Below, piece after piece: positions 16,829 to 25,769 of a DNA stretch of 64,000 nucleotides. Source of the DNA: CALGYY01 sp963678485. GTDB lineage: Bacteria; Bacteroidota; Bacteroidia; Bacteroidales; CAIWKO01. The DNA lies in contig OY782882.1 in assembly GCA_963678485.1 (NCBI GenBank), positions 2,232,001 to 2,296,000 of the forward strand, written 5' to 3'. Position 1 is the stretch's first letter. Each line of letters begins with the position of its first letter. The translations under genes and the position numbers were made by a program. The notes under the pieces were generated by a model. It ran no database searches, had not been told where the DNA came from, and saw only the letters and a list, made by a program, of their open reading frames with translations.

Positions 16829-16861
16829 GACAGCTCCGAAAATCCGGAGCTGTCTTTATTT
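16829..16861 (+). terminator. Intrinsic terminator after DUF4349 gene
   Basis: GACAGCTCCG (16829-16838) pairs perfectly with CGGAGCTGTC (16845-16854) across a short A-rich loop, followed by TTTATTTTT. Confidence 0.88.
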
Positions 16862-16935
16862 TTGAATCGCAGCTTAAGTTCCGAATTTATCGTGAACAAG
16901 AGTTAATGGCATCTGACGGACTTTCTGTACAGCCG

Positions 16936-17343
16936 TTAATTAACAAAAGTAAAAAGCCAATTCATAAAGAAATTCCATATGGTAACTACACCAATGGCAA
17001 ACAACTTAGATAAATAGAAGCGTTGTTTGAATTTGCTTACCAGCACCCAAAGAATTAGGGTATTGATTCCAAGACCAACCAGCGAAAACGAAAAAAACTT
17101 GATATACTCAATGGCTATTTGAGGGTCATGACTTTCGAAGGTCCAAATGCGATTAAAAAAATAATTTGATGTTGCCGCAACAGTAAAACCAATAGCATTA
17201 GCTACATATTTCTGTATTTTGACAACTTCTTTAAAAAACCAGGTGATGCTGAAATCAACGATAACTCCTGAAAGCCCGACACAGGCAAATTTCAGAAATT
17301 TCGTGATCATGGTTTCGCTAATACGAAGAAAGATTGGTAGCAT
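16936..17343 (-). CDS. GtrA-family membrane protein
   Basis: A 135-residue protein with four membrane helices and the GtrA pattern: KFLKFACVGLSGVIVDFSIT, VANAIGFTVAATSNYFFNRIWTF and the C-terminal NFFMNWLFTF. GtrA proteins are thought to help flip lipid-linked sugars or supply them for cell-surface glycosylation. The start is uncertain: the ATG at 17343 lies four bases after a TTACTTTG element, while a second ATG at 17310 leaves the core domain intact. Earlier in-frame starts lie upstream of that element and add no conserved text. It follows a glycosyltransferase gene, with which a related role in glycan assembly is likely. Confidence 0.88.
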   Translation of the reverse strand: MLPIFLRISETMITKFLKFACVGLSGVIVDFSITWFFKEVVKIQKYVANAIGFTVAATSNYFFNRIWTFESHDPQIAIEYIKFFSFSLVGLGINTLILWVLVSKFKQRFYLSKLFAIGVVTIWNFFMNWLFTFVN

Positions 17344-17347
17344 GGTA

Positions 17348-17355
17348 CAAAGTAA
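17348..17355 (-). promoter_or_regulatory. Possible -7 element TTACTTTG before GtrA
   Basis: TTACTTTG (complement of 17348-17355) differs from TAnnTTTG at one position and ends four bases before the ATG at 17343. If used, transcription would begin at or very near the start codon. Confidence 0.4.
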
Positions 17356-17547
17356 GGAAATATCTATGAAATATACAGCATAGAGATACAAATGGGAAAT
17401 GCAAAATGGAATCCGTCGCAGAACTATGTTACGAAAAATAACGCTCATGATGCAAAGCATCTGAAATGTTGGAGGGAAAGAGTACTGTGATAATCTGCTG
17501 TCAAACAACACAAGGACTAAGTTGTAGAATGACTTTCTGTGCAGGCG

Positions 17548-18627
17548 CTAATTAAAATAATCCTCTACCTTTTCAGAAAAGGCGGTTAATTCAGGGAGAC
17601 AATTTTCTTTAGCAGGGATAGAAAGGTATTGCAAAAGAATATCTTTATTGATGTCAGATTGAGTGATGTATTGAAACCAACCCATTGACTGAAGATGTTC
17701 TGCAAGATACAGTTGTTCCGTTTGCCCGGGCGTTGGAACAACTAAGGCCGATTTCCCTAATATTATAAGGTCCATTATAGAAGAATATCCTGGCCGGCAG
17801 ACCAAAAGTTTTGCATTATGTATCATGGAGGCAAACGCAGGATCATCCAGATGATTATAAACATCAATATTGCCCGTGGATTTCATTTGGTTTGCTCCAG
17901 GTTTTCCCTGGACCAATGCGCATTTTTTTCCGGTAGCCTGCAATGCTTTATTCAGCAGGGTTTCTGCATGCGAACGCTGAGGTTCGGGTCCGGAGAGTAT
18001 GGCGAGGATGTCATAGCAGGGTTGTACTGAGGGAGCGACATCGTCCGTTTTATTGAAGCGGCTCATTAATCCTACAAAGCGGGAATTTGCAGGCAAAGGA
18101 TATTTATGTGATAAATCTCCCGATAAATTGATTTTCCCGGCAACATCTGGAATCAGGCACTGATCGAACTTTTTAATGTAACGAAGGATAATTCTGTGAA
18201 GTGTTGCTTCAGCGAAACGAAGAAATGGCGGACATTTCACCATCAATTGATGGGTAATAAAAACACAGCGGGTTTTGTTGGAATAAAGCCCATATCGATT
18301 ATCAGAAATAACCAAATCATAATGATGCTGGTCGATAAGTTTATTGAGTATCGAATGTTCTTTGCGAATGTAATGCAGAAACAACGGCATTTTCAGCAGC
18401 ATCTGCAAGAGCAGACTGTTGTTTTTTGGAACACGCACCCTGTAGTCAGGGAAATCAATTATTTGTAAGTTCCCAAATCGCTGTGATAAAAAACTCCGCG
18501 CGTTTCCGCTTGTTGCAATAGTCACCTCAACACCGATCGCAATAAGAGAGTCGATGAGAGGGACACATCTGCTGGCATGTCCCAATCCCCAGTTTAATGG
18601 GCAAATCAGAACTTTTTTTTCTTCCAA
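17548..18627 (-). CDS. GT-B fold glycosyltransferase (MurG/GT28-like)
   Basis: The 359-residue protein starts MEEKKVLICPLNWGLGHASR, the N-terminal Gly-rich loop of GT-B enzymes of the MurG/GT28 type, and continues with TIATSGNARSFL. The C-terminal half shows the nucleotide-sugar side: LAILSGPEPQRS, LVCRPGYSSIMDLIILGKSALVVPTPGQTEQLYLA, closely like the GGxxxxxE/PxxxxQ region of MurG. It should transfer a sugar to a lipid or cell-surface acceptor at the inner face of the membrane. The ATG is 5 bp beyond the stop of the TonB-dependent receptor gene, so the two are one operon, and GtrA follows. Donor and acceptor are not determinable. Confidence 0.88.
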   Translation of the reverse strand: MEEKKVLICPLNWGLGHASRCVPLIDSLIAIGVEVTIATSGNARSFLSQRFGNLQIIDFPDYRVRVPKNNSLLLQMLLKMPLFLHYIRKEHSILNKLIDQHHYDLVISDNRYGLYSNKTRCVFITHQLMVKCPPFLRFAEATLHRIILRYIKKFDQCLIPDVAGKINLSGDLSHKYPLPANSRFVGLMSRFNKTDDVAPSVQPCYDILAILSGPEPQRSHAETLLNKALQATGKKCALVQGKPGANQMKSTGNIDVYNHLDDPAFASMIHNAKLLVCRPGYSSIMDLIILGKSALVVPTPGQTEQLYLAEHLQSMGWFQYITQSDINKDILLQYLSIPAKENCLPELTAFSEKVEDYFN

Positions 18628-18631
18628 ACCA

Positions 18632-20971
18632 TTAGAATGAAATGGAATATTGAAGGGCTATGTTGCGGGGCGCCTCGATAAATCCGGGGCGCGACATATA
18701 TTCTGTATTGAGAACGTTTTTCACCAATAAATTAAACTTTGAGGTCTCCGTCGGAGTAAAGCCAACACGAAGATCAAGAATATGATATCCCTTGTCGTGT
18801 TTTGCACGATACTCTTTCAATCCCGGGAGAATCGCAGTGTTCGTCCATCCTTCGATAAGTTCTCCTTCAAATTTCTTATCAATATTAATCATATTGCTGG
18901 TATATGAATAAGAAACTCCGACAATAAACAGTCCGAGATCAAATTCGATATCTCCCTTCACCGAATGATAATAGCGGTATTTTAAGATATTATCAGCGGT
19001 TGATTTATTGGCCAAATAGGCAGAATCTGTAACAAGGTCGATTGGATTAGTGTATGTGTACCCAAGCAAAATGGTTGTTGGAAGCGTAAACAAACGGCCT
19101 TGTCCGGTAAAGGTAAGGTCAAAGCCAGTAATACGGGCATGACCAACATTAATGGACTTAAATCCGATATCGCTGATTTGTGGGCCAATGGCGGTATCCT
19201 GAACATACACTCCAAAAGTAAATTCCATCATGTTAGAGTATTCAGTCCAAAATCCTGCAAGGTCAATATATCCGTTCCAATGCTTGCCCATTTTAATCCC
19301 TTGCTTAATCCCCAATTCGGCATTCCATCCGGTCTCGGGTTTCAATCCTGTATTGGGGAAAATATTTAGTGAGCCCACAGAAGCTTTGATGAATTTTTCC
19401 GCAATCGTTGGAAAGCGATAACCTTGTCCATACGATAACCGCAGGAAGGTATATTTGAATAAATGGTAATTAAGTCCCGCTCTGAACACTGGCCAGATGG
19501 GTAATGAGATGGTATCTTTTGTGAAGATCAACGCATAATTAGATTCAGTTTGTGCTGTATCAATTCTGCAATATTCAGCACGAGCACCTATTGAAAAGTT
19601 GAGCTTTTTAAAGAACAGAAAGTCAAATTGAAGATATACAGAAGCGTTCAAATTATAGTGATTGCCGAACAACTCTGCTTTGGATTCCCCATATGATCCC
19701 AGGATTCCTGTTGTAAGATCCCATTTGTTTTTTATCTTTTGATGAAACTGATATTCGGCATAAACCATATCAGCACTATTGTTTTTTGAAGGGTCTTCCT
19801 TAAAAACATTGGTTGCTCTAAAGTATCTGGTTCTTAAAGAATGTTTAGCGCCATGCTTGTTGAAATATACAAGGTACGGATCGAAATTCATACGTGAGCC
19901 TTTATTTCTTGAAACAGCATTGGAGGCCTGGCGCCATGCACCGGTATCTGCATCCTGCCATAAAAAGAAATCGGTTTTATCCTGATACATATAGTTAGCA
20001 TTCAAACCATATGAAAGGCCTTCAATTTTTTTATTGCGATAACGGAAATTCACATTTACGCGACCATGAGTTTCTCCTTCGCTTTCGCGATAGCTATTAT
20101 TCAAATATCCATTAGCACCAATAACCAAATCCACTTGTCCGAATTTTTGAGAATGAAGGAAATTCATTCCTGTAAATCCCGGGCGATTGGATCCCCACCA
20201 AATCATTTCTTTTCTGTGAGGATTCATATAAATACCGGTGTTAACCGAGAACTTTGTAACAGGTTTATCTTTGGGAAAATTTGTTCGCACGTTAATCACA
20301 CCATTCAAAGCAGAGGAGCCAAACAATGCAGAAGACGCACCTTTCAGCACTTCGATTTGTGCAATATTTTCGAGAGGAATAAAATTCCATTTTGCATCAC
20401 CCGCGTCCGGAGTCAATATAGGAAGGTCGTCAACCAACAATAAAACACGGCTTCCAGCACCATAGCTATAACCACTTCCTCCACGAATACTTGGTTGGCA
20501 GTCGGTAATATCCAATCCCGGCACCTTACGCAGAACTTCAGTAACATCATTTGCGTTCTGACTTTCCAGCATCTGCGGTTTTAGTACCGCCATCGATACT
20601 GTGACGTCACTTAATTTCTGTTCGAATTTTCCGGCACTTACAACAACACCTTCAATAACCATCGACTCTTCGGTCATGGCAATATTTTCATTAACGACGT
20701 CGCCACTTTTTACTTCGTACGTTTTTTCTATTACCGAAAACCCAAGAAATGAATAGGTGAGTTTCACTTTACCTGGATCAACTTTAATTTCGAAATTTCC
20801 ATTTTGATCGGAGGTCACGCCAACCGTCGAACTAATTGTAATGTTTACTCCAGGCAGGGTTTCCTTCGTCTTTACATTAGTTACCGTTCCTTTAATGGTC
20901 GCTTTTTGCGCCATCAGACTCATCGGGAGTATGAACAAAATGAATAGTAGGGTGGTGTAGTACTTGGCCAT
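18632..20971 (-). CDS. TonB-dependent outer membrane receptor with carboxypeptidase-like N-domain
   Basis: The 779-residue protein begins MAKYYTTLLF with a signal peptide ending LMAQ. A carboxypeptidase-regulatory-like domain (about 25-105, GVNITISSTVGVTSDQNG) is followed by a TonB plug (about 115-235: VTEVLRKVPGLDI, IRGGSGYSYGAGSRVLLLVDDLP, LKGASSALFGSSALNGVINV) and a barrel ending ALQYSISF. There is no SusD partner, so it is of the general TBDR class, not SusC. An earlier in-frame start eight codons upstream falls on the promoter and is rejected. It takes up an unknown ligand, perhaps an iron or vitamin complex. It leads an operon with a glycosyltransferase and GtrA. Confidence 0.93.
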   Translation of the reverse strand: MAKYYTTLLFILFILPMSLMAQKATIKGTVTNVKTKETLPGVNITISSTVGVTSDQNGNFEIKVDPGKVKLTYSFLGFSVIEKTYEVKSGDVVNENIAMTEESMVIEGVVVSAGKFEQKLSDVTVSMAVLKPQMLESQNANDVTEVLRKVPGLDITDCQPSIRGGSGYSYGAGSRVLLLVDDLPILTPDAGDAKWNFIPLENIAQIEVLKGASSALFGSSALNGVINVRTNFPKDKPVTKFSVNTGIYMNPHRKEMIWWGSNRPGFTGMNFLHSQKFGQVDLVIGANGYLNNSYRESEGETHGRVNVNFRYRNKKIEGLSYGLNANYMYQDKTDFFLWQDADTGAWRQASNAVSRNKGSRMNFDPYLVYFNKHGAKHSLRTRYFRATNVFKEDPSKNNSADMVYAEYQFHQKIKNKWDLTTGILGSYGESKAELFGNHYNLNASVYLQFDFLFFKKLNFSIGARAEYCRIDTAQTESNYALIFTKDTISLPIWPVFRAGLNYHLFKYTFLRLSYGQGYRFPTIAEKFIKASVGSLNIFPNTGLKPETGWNAELGIKQGIKMGKHWNGYIDLAGFWTEYSNMMEFTFGVYVQDTAIGPQISDIGFKSINVGHARITGFDLTFTGQGRLFTLPTTILLGYTYTNPIDLVTDSAYLANKSTADNILKYRYYHSVKGDIEFDLGLFIVGVSYSYTSNMINIDKKFEGELIEGWTNTAILPGLKEYRAKHDKGYHILDLRVGFTPTETSKFNLLVKNVLNTEYMSRPGFIEAPRNIALQYSISF

Positions 20972-20994
20972 AGGCAGGTTTTTAATAAGAGGCA

Positions 20995-21002
20995 CAAAAG
21001 TA
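20995..21002 (-). promoter_or_regulatory. Bacteroidota -7 element TACTTTTG for the TonB receptor operon
   Basis: TACTTTTG (complement of 20995-21002) matches the -7 consensus exactly and lies 23 bp before the ATG at 20971. The -33 side is weak. Confidence 0.6.
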
Positions 21003-21214
21003 TAAAAACTCAGAAAACCACGAAAGTCTATAAGTTATTGATTAACAAACAATAAACATATTTCAAAAACACTAATGGGAAATTATTTTTTGAAAAAAAT
21101 TGATGAAACATGCTGAATATGTTTGTTTTTGCATAATTTTATCCTTGGCAGATTCTTCTGAAAAGATTGAAAATGCTACTATGTTAAAAATTCATAAAAA
21201 CAAAAAGCAACAAC

Positions 21215-22312
21215 ATGTTAGTGTACGAAATTGCACTGACCATGCTGCCGGGTATCGGCCATGTGTCGGGCAAAAAGCTGGTGGCCTTATGTGGAGGCCT
21301 GGAGGCGATTTTTAAGGACTCGCGAAAAGACTTACTTCGCCGAAAAACAATTGGAGAGAACGTAATAAACAAACTACTCGAAGGGCGCAACGAGGCCCTG
21401 CGCAAGGCCGAGAAGGAAGTTCGCTTCATAGAAAAGTACCACATCAAAACATTATTTTTTCTCGATAAAAGCTATCCATACAGACTTGGTAATTGTCACG
21501 ATGCGCCCTTATTGCTTTATTATAAAGGCAATGCAGATCTGAATTCACCCCGAGTTGTTTCGATTGTTGGTACACGTAAAGCCACAGATTATGGTCGGGA
21601 TGTTTGCTCTCGCATCGTGGAAGGCCTTCAGCAATCAGGCGTTTTGGTGGTAAGCGGTTTAGCGTTTGGCATCGATAGTTGTGCGCATAAATCTGCCTTG
21701 CAATTGGGACTGCCAACAGTGGGCGTATTAGGTCACGGGCTGGATCGCATATATCCTCAGCAAAATAAAGGGCTGGCGGAAAAGATGATTAGTAATGGAG
21801 GATTGATTACAGATTTTCCTAGTGAAACGCAGCCTGACCGAGAGAATTTTCCAATGCGAAACAGAATCATTGCTGGATTGTGTGATGCGCTGATTGTTGT
21901 AGAGGCCGCTTCCAGCGGAGGTGCGCTGATTACAGCTGATATCGCAAATTCTTATAACAGAGACGTATTTGCCGTTCCGGGACGATTGAATGATGAGTAT
22001 TCCAAAGGATGCAACAGCTATATCAAAACGAACAGAGCAGCATTGATTGAGTCGGCAGAAGATATACGCTACATTATGGGTTGGGATAGCTCTAGCCCAC
22101 GCAGCGAAAGCATACAGCGCGAGCTATTTCAGGAATTATCGGAATCAGAAAAAACAATTACTGATATTCTTAAAACGCAAAGCGATGCTGGCATCGATGT
22201 TTTAGTGAGCGATTCTGGAATGAAAAGTAGCGAACTTGCAAAAATTCTATTAGCACTCGAGTTCAGAGGAGTGATACGAAGTTTGCCAGGAAAGCGTTAC
22301 CAATTATGCTGA
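21215..22312 (+). CDS. dprA: DNA-processing protein DprA (Smf)
   Basis: A 365-residue protein of family-typical length. An N-terminal helix-hairpin-helix-like region (LTMLPGIGHVSGKKLVALCGG, about 8-28) is followed by the Rossmann-like core: VSIVGTRKATDYG, VVSGLAFGIDSCAHKSAL, GVLGHGLDRIYP, NFPMRNRIIAGLCDALIVVEA, SSGGALITADIA and VFAVPG. The C-terminal 60 residues form a winged-helix-like domain (SSELAKILLALEFRGVIRSLPG). DprA protects incoming single-stranded DNA and loads RecA during natural transformation. Its 3' end overlaps the end of the prsW-like gene by 9 bp, tail to tail. Confidence 0.96.
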   Translation: MLVYEIALTMLPGIGHVSGKKLVALCGGLEAIFKDSRKDLLRRKTIGENVINKLLEGRNEALRKAEKEVRFIEKYHIKTLFFLDKSYPYRLGNCHDAPLLLYYKGNADLNSPRVVSIVGTRKATDYGRDVCSRIVEGLQQSGVLVVSGLAFGIDSCAHKSALQLGLPTVGVLGHGLDRIYPQQNKGLAEKMISNGGLITDFPSETQPDRENFPMRNRIIAGLCDALIVVEAASSGGALITADIANSYNRDVFAVPGRLNDEYSKGCNSYIKTNRAALIESAEDIRYIMGWDSSSPRSESIQRELFQELSESEKTITDILKTQSDAGIDVLVSDSGMKSSELAKILLALEFRGVIRSLPGKRYQLC

Positions 22313-23053
22313 TGCTTGCGGCCCCTGGCCTCCCGCTGTTGGATCCTCATGATAATTCATCAGATTTTTTTTGAAAGGACTATTTTTCTGATGCCTGCGT
22401 ATCGCAATAAATGAAAATGTCACCGCAACAGCTAGAGAAACAACCGCCATCAGCATAAGAGCCGGGAAATCCTTCTGAAACAAAAAGAAGTCGTATGCCC
22501 CGTGAATCAGGACTACAATTAAAAGTCCGGTAAGAATGTACTTCAGCGGGCCGGGACGGAACTTCGCAAGTCCTACATAAAAGCCCATGATAATGCCGCA
22601 TGTGGCATGCAAGGGCACTGCTGTGAACATCCTAAGGAGAGTGGTTTCTAATCCATTAGTCAGTGCATACATAATATTTTCTCCCGTGGCGAAACCCATT
22701 GCAATCATTACAGAATATACAATTCCATCAAAGGGTTCGTTAAATGCTGCTTTGGGATATGCGTATACTTGCAGAAAGAAATACTTACTTAATTCTTCAA
22801 CCAGACCCACACCTATCACGGCAAAAAGAAGGATCTGAATAATATTACCCTGTTCATTAAAACCAAGGACACCTTCTCCTAATTCAATAAGTGCTGCAGG
22901 AACAAGGCTTAATACACCAAATAAAAAACAGCCACGCAACAGACGAAAAGGTTCCTTTTCATATTTATCCCTAAAATATATAAAGAGCGCAATCGCAATC
23001 CCGGGCGCAATAGCCAAAGGGATAATCAATAATATATTGGATATCCATTCCAT
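22304..23053 (-). CDS. PrsW-family intramembrane metalloprotease
   Basis: The 249-residue polytopic membrane protein shows the three PrsW motifs within membrane segments: EELSKYFF (EExxK-like), FATGENIMYAL (FxxxE) and HATCGIIMGFYVG plus HGAYDFFLF (metal-ligand His and Asp). It starts MEWISNILL and has about seven helices, with a polar Gly-rich tail ending QGPQASA. PrsW proteases cut membrane-bound anti-sigma factors in the Bacillus paradigm; an ECF sigma/anti-sigma pair is encoded about 4 kb away, but a link is speculation. The gene converges on dprA with overlap. Confidence 0.9.
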   Translation of the reverse strand: MEWISNILLIIPLAIAPGIAIALFIYFRDKYEKEPFRLLRGCFLFGVLSLVPAALIELGEGVLGFNEQGNIIQILLFAVIGVGLVEELSKYFFLQVYAYPKAAFNEPFDGIVYSVMIAMGFATGENIMYALTNGLETTLLRMFTAVPLHATCGIIMGFYVGLAKFRPGPLKYILTGLLIVVLIHGAYDFFLFQKDFPALMLMAVVSLAVAVTFSFIAIRRHQKNSPFKKNLMNYHEDPTAGGQGPQASA

Positions 23054-23169
23054 AATGATAATTTTATTGAAGGTAAAAATACAATAAATACTTACCGCCC
23101 TTTGTTTTTTTGTTTTTTTTCAACATGGCATAACAGAAACCCCTAATTTTACCGGAAAATCTTTTATTA

Positions 23170-23880
23170 ATGGCTGTACTTACTTTGGTCCCAACACCAC
23201 TTGGAAATCTCGAAGACATTACCCTACGTGCACTACGCACGCTCAGGGAAGCCGATTTGATCCTTGCTGAAGATACCCGCAAAACGGCCATATTACTCAA
23301 ACATTTTGACATTCATAAACCAATGCACGCCCATCATCAATTCAACGAACACAAAACTGTGGAATTGATTGCTGCTCGAATTGATGCAGGCGAAAACATA
23401 GCATTGGTAAGTGATGCAGGAACTCCTGGCATCAGCGATCCCGGATTTCTTTTGGTCAGGGAATGCCTTAAACATAACATTGAAGTAATCTGTCTTCCTG
23501 GTCCAACAGCACTCATCCCGGCGTTGGTGGCCTCTGGATTACCTTGCGATCGTTTTCGTTTCGAAGGTTTTTTACCTCACAAAAAGGGGCGGGCAACACG
23601 GCTGAAAGAATTGGCGGCCTCTCCTCACACCTTGGTACTGTACGAATCTCCATTCCGTTTAGTGAAAACGCTTGAACAGCTGGCAGAAGTTTGTGGCCCT
23701 ACACGCCTTGCTTGCGTTGCCCGCGAATTAACGAAAATCTATGAAGAGCTTCGTCGCGGTACATTAACGGAATTGGCTGAACATTACAAAGCCGGAACAG
23801 TAAAAGGTGAAATTGTGATTATTGTTGGTCCGCCTGAGGACACTAGGCATAAAGCTGAGGAAGAGGAAGAGAACGAATAG
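23170..23880 (+). CDS. rsmI: 16S rRNA (cytidine1402-2'-O)-methyltransferase RsmI
   Basis: The 236-residue protein has all RsmI/tetrapyrrole methylase landmarks: LVPTPLGNLEDITLRALRTL, ILAEDTRKT, VSDAGTPGISDPGFLLVREC, VICLPGPTALIPALVASGLP, RFRFEGFLPHKKG, LVLYESPFRLVKTLEQL and ACVARELTKIYEEL. It methylates the 2'-O of C1402 in the ribosomal decoding centre using S-adenosylmethionine. The acidic C-terminal tail (EEEEENE) is not conserved in the family. A lipoprotein gene follows 26 bp downstream and may share the transcript. Confidence 0.97.
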   Translation: MAVLTLVPTPLGNLEDITLRALRTLREADLILAEDTRKTAILLKHFDIHKPMHAHHQFNEHKTVELIAARIDAGENIALVSDAGTPGISDPGFLLVRECLKHNIEVICLPGPTALIPALVASGLPCDRFRFEGFLPHKKGRATRLKELAASPHTLVLYESPFRLVKTLEQLAEVCGPTRLACVARELTKIYEELRRGTLTELAEHYKAGTVKGEIVIIVGPPEDTRHKAEEEEENE

Positions 23881-23906
23881 TTGTAATTCTAAATGGTACA
23901 AAAAAA

Positions 23907-24551
23907 ATGAAAAGAACAATCCATATATTGTTGTGCATATTACTGGCATGCTGCTTATATTCCTGTATTGATTTAACGGATGAACTAACCGTAAATGCTG
24001 ATGGTTCCGGATCATTGCGTTTAACCCTCGATATGGGAATGGCGGCCAGCGCCATGAATAGTGATAATACTCAAATGGACGTCAGTATACTCGAAAAGAT
24101 AAAAGCCATCTCTTCCGGTGCTGGTGCAGCATTGAAAGATGCTCCCGGCATTAGCAACGTTCAATCAACAACTGAAGAAAAAAAAGGATTTTACCGCGTA
24201 TCCTTTGATTTCGATAAATCATCAAACCTGAATAAAGCCTTGTATAAAATTTTCGGACAGAAGAAGAAGTCTCTCTTTCCCTCATTGGTAAAAGTTTCTA
24301 AACACAAAGTGGTGAAAACAAATCTGTCTCCCTACATTAAAAAAGCCTTTGCAAAAAAGAAGATGAATAGTTACAACGAAATGCTTTATTCTTTCATAAC
24401 AATGAAGAGCATTGTTCATTTGCCTTCAGATCTTAAAAAAGCTACAAATATTAAATCTGTTGTTGATGATCCCCGCACGGTAAAGACCGATTTTACACTT
24501 AGGGAGCTGCTTGACGGAGGCTTTAATTTTGGGAATGTAATTACATTTTAA
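23907..24551 (+). CDS. Putative lipoprotein of unknown function
   Basis: Unrecognised as a named family. The 214-residue protein has a lipoprotein signal with lipobox ending LYSC (Cys about 20). The mature part begins with a beta-rich stretch (DELTVNADGSGSLRLTLDM), resembling periplasmic proteins that use a 'DGSG' beta-turn. A basic, Lys-rich middle (about 110-150) and the ending GFNFGNVITF follow. It starts 26 bp after rsmI in the same direction. A 165-bp gap with no distinct promoter separates it from the next gene. No active-site motif is seen. Confidence 0.7.
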   Translation: MKRTIHILLCILLACCLYSCIDLTDELTVNADGSGSLRLTLDMGMAASAMNSDNTQMDVSILEKIKAISSGAGAALKDAPGISNVQSTTEEKKGFYRVSFDFDKSSNLNKALYKIFGQKKKSLFPSLVKVSKHKVVKTNLSPYIKKAFAKKKMNSYNEMLYSFITMKSIVHLPSDLKKATNIKSVVDDPRTVKTDFTLRELLDGGFNFGNVITF

Positions 24552-24716
24552 ACACCCATTGTTCTGCCCTGATCGGTTTTTCAATTGATGGAAAACAGCT
24601 TTTCCTTGCTTCAAGGAGGAATACATTTAATGGTAGACATATGTTAATATGTTCCTAAACAAATAATTTTTCTATGATTTAGGCTCTTCTCATATTATAT
24701 TTGAAGAAAAACGCCT

Positions 24717-25262
24717 ATGAAGAAAGAATGGATACTCCCTTTACTTATCGGTCTGTTATTGTTTTTTGTGGGCACCTTGTCCTTTTTACTTATCTTTTTT
24801 AAAGCAAACCCACAACTTCTTCGTCACAAAATAAAGCTGGGACTTATCATTATTTCACTACAGGCAATGCTTAGTGGTTGCGGATCTATGGTCCAAACAG
24901 GAGATGAAATTAGTTGTTACGCCAAACCCATTGAGCCTGATGTAATGAGTCTGGTAAATTCCAATTATAAAGATGGTAAATATATTTATCATAAAAGTAC
25001 CGATACCATTCGTGTTAATGTTTCCGATCGCAGTAGTACAAACTTCTCCTTCATCCTCTGTAATGAGGCAGGAAGGGTGAGCGCAAAGGGTGACCTTATT
25101 TCTAAAGACGGAAAATTGGAAAAGGCATGGGAAGAGCTTTTTGTACCTTTGCCAACGGGAATTGATGCCGGTGATTATCAATTGGTGTTTTATAACCGTA
25201 GTATTTCAACTTCGGTGGTTGACTCCAATCGCAGGGCTTCGTATGCCATAATTATTGAATAG
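24717..25262 (+). CDS. Lipoprotein paralogue A of the radical SAM locus (CYAKP motif)
   Basis: A 181-residue protein. An N-terminal membrane helix (about 5-28) is followed by a basic link RHKIKLG (36-42) and a second hydrophobic stretch ending in a lipobox LSGC at Cys55. Just beyond lies CYAKPIEP. The later part is beta-rich (YIYHKSTDTIRVNVSDRSSTNFSFIL). The N-terminal plan (helix, then P-x-L-x-[KR]-x-K-x-K-L-G, then SC or GC) recurs in the next gene, so the two are paralogues. They are followed by a radical SAM/SPASM gene. The CYAxP motif could be a modification site; that is inference. A lipobox 55 residues in is unusual. Confidence 0.7.
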   Translation: MKKEWILPLLIGLLLFFVGTLSFLLIFFKANPQLLRHKIKLGLIIISLQAMLSGCGSMVQTGDEISCYAKPIEPDVMSLVNSNYKDGKYIYHKSTDTIRVNVSDRSSTNFSFILCNEAGRVSAKGDLISKDGKLEKAWEELFVPLPTGIDAGDYQLVFYNRSISTSVVDSNRRASYAIIIE

Positions 25263-25337
25263 TGTTATGGTTTAATATTACAGAGTATCTTTACTTGAGG
25301 CTTCAACTACATTGATTAGAAAAATAAAATTTCAGAC

Positions 25338-25736
25338 ATGAAACGGGATCTGTTGATTCCTCTTGCTGTGTTATTTTTAATGCTGATTTTCGGTCTTATA
25401 TCCTTGTTGGTATATTTCAGAACCAGCCCCAAACTCATAAAGTATAAGCTTAAATTGGGAGCACTGCTGCTTTCTCTTACTGTCATTTCTTCTTGTGGCA
25501 GTAATTCTCAACAACTTGAAACTTGTTATAAATCGGCCACCACTCTCGACAGTGTTCAAAGCACAACGAAGAACAATCGGGCAATAAGTGATACTACTAA
25601 TCATTCAGCAACGCCGAAGAAAAAGGGGGAAAAACAAATTCAAGCAGAACCTTTAGACACTATAATCAAAGAACCGTACAACCAGACGATTCGCTGCTAT
25701 GCCCCTCCAATGGACATTTCAGAACCTAAGGATTAA
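25338..25736 (+). CDS. Lipoprotein paralogue B of the radical SAM locus (C-terminal CYAPP motif)
   Basis: The 132-residue protein repeats the layout of the preceding gene: membrane helix (about 5-27), PKLIKYKLKLG (about 31-41), and a lipobox ending SSCG (Cys about 53). A polar linker follows with many Thr, Asn and Lys. The last 14 residues contain CYAPPMDISEPKD, matching the CYAKPIEPD of its paralogue. A short polar protein ending in a conserved Cys motif next to a radical SAM enzyme fits a maturation substrate. It resembles in outline the known rSAM/lipoprotein systems of Bacteroidota, but I cannot confirm that family. The radical SAM gene starts 33 bp downstream. Confidence 0.72.
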   Translation: MKRDLLIPLAVLFLMLIFGLISLLVYFRTSPKLIKYKLKLGALLLSLTVISSCGSNSQQLETCYKSATTLDSVQSTTKNNRAISDTTNHSATPKKKGEKQIQAEPLDTIIKEPYNQTIRCYAPPMDISEPKD

Positions 25737-25769
25737 TAATTTTTTAAGTTTATTCTTCGCAGCACAGTA

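Noticed and set aside
17344..17511. Longer N-terminus for GtrA
   Set aside because: The extra 56 residues are not GtrA-like and lie upstream of the likely promoter.
21100..21315. 71-codon open frame before dprA
   Set aside because: It overlaps the true dprA start in another frame and has no recognisable product.
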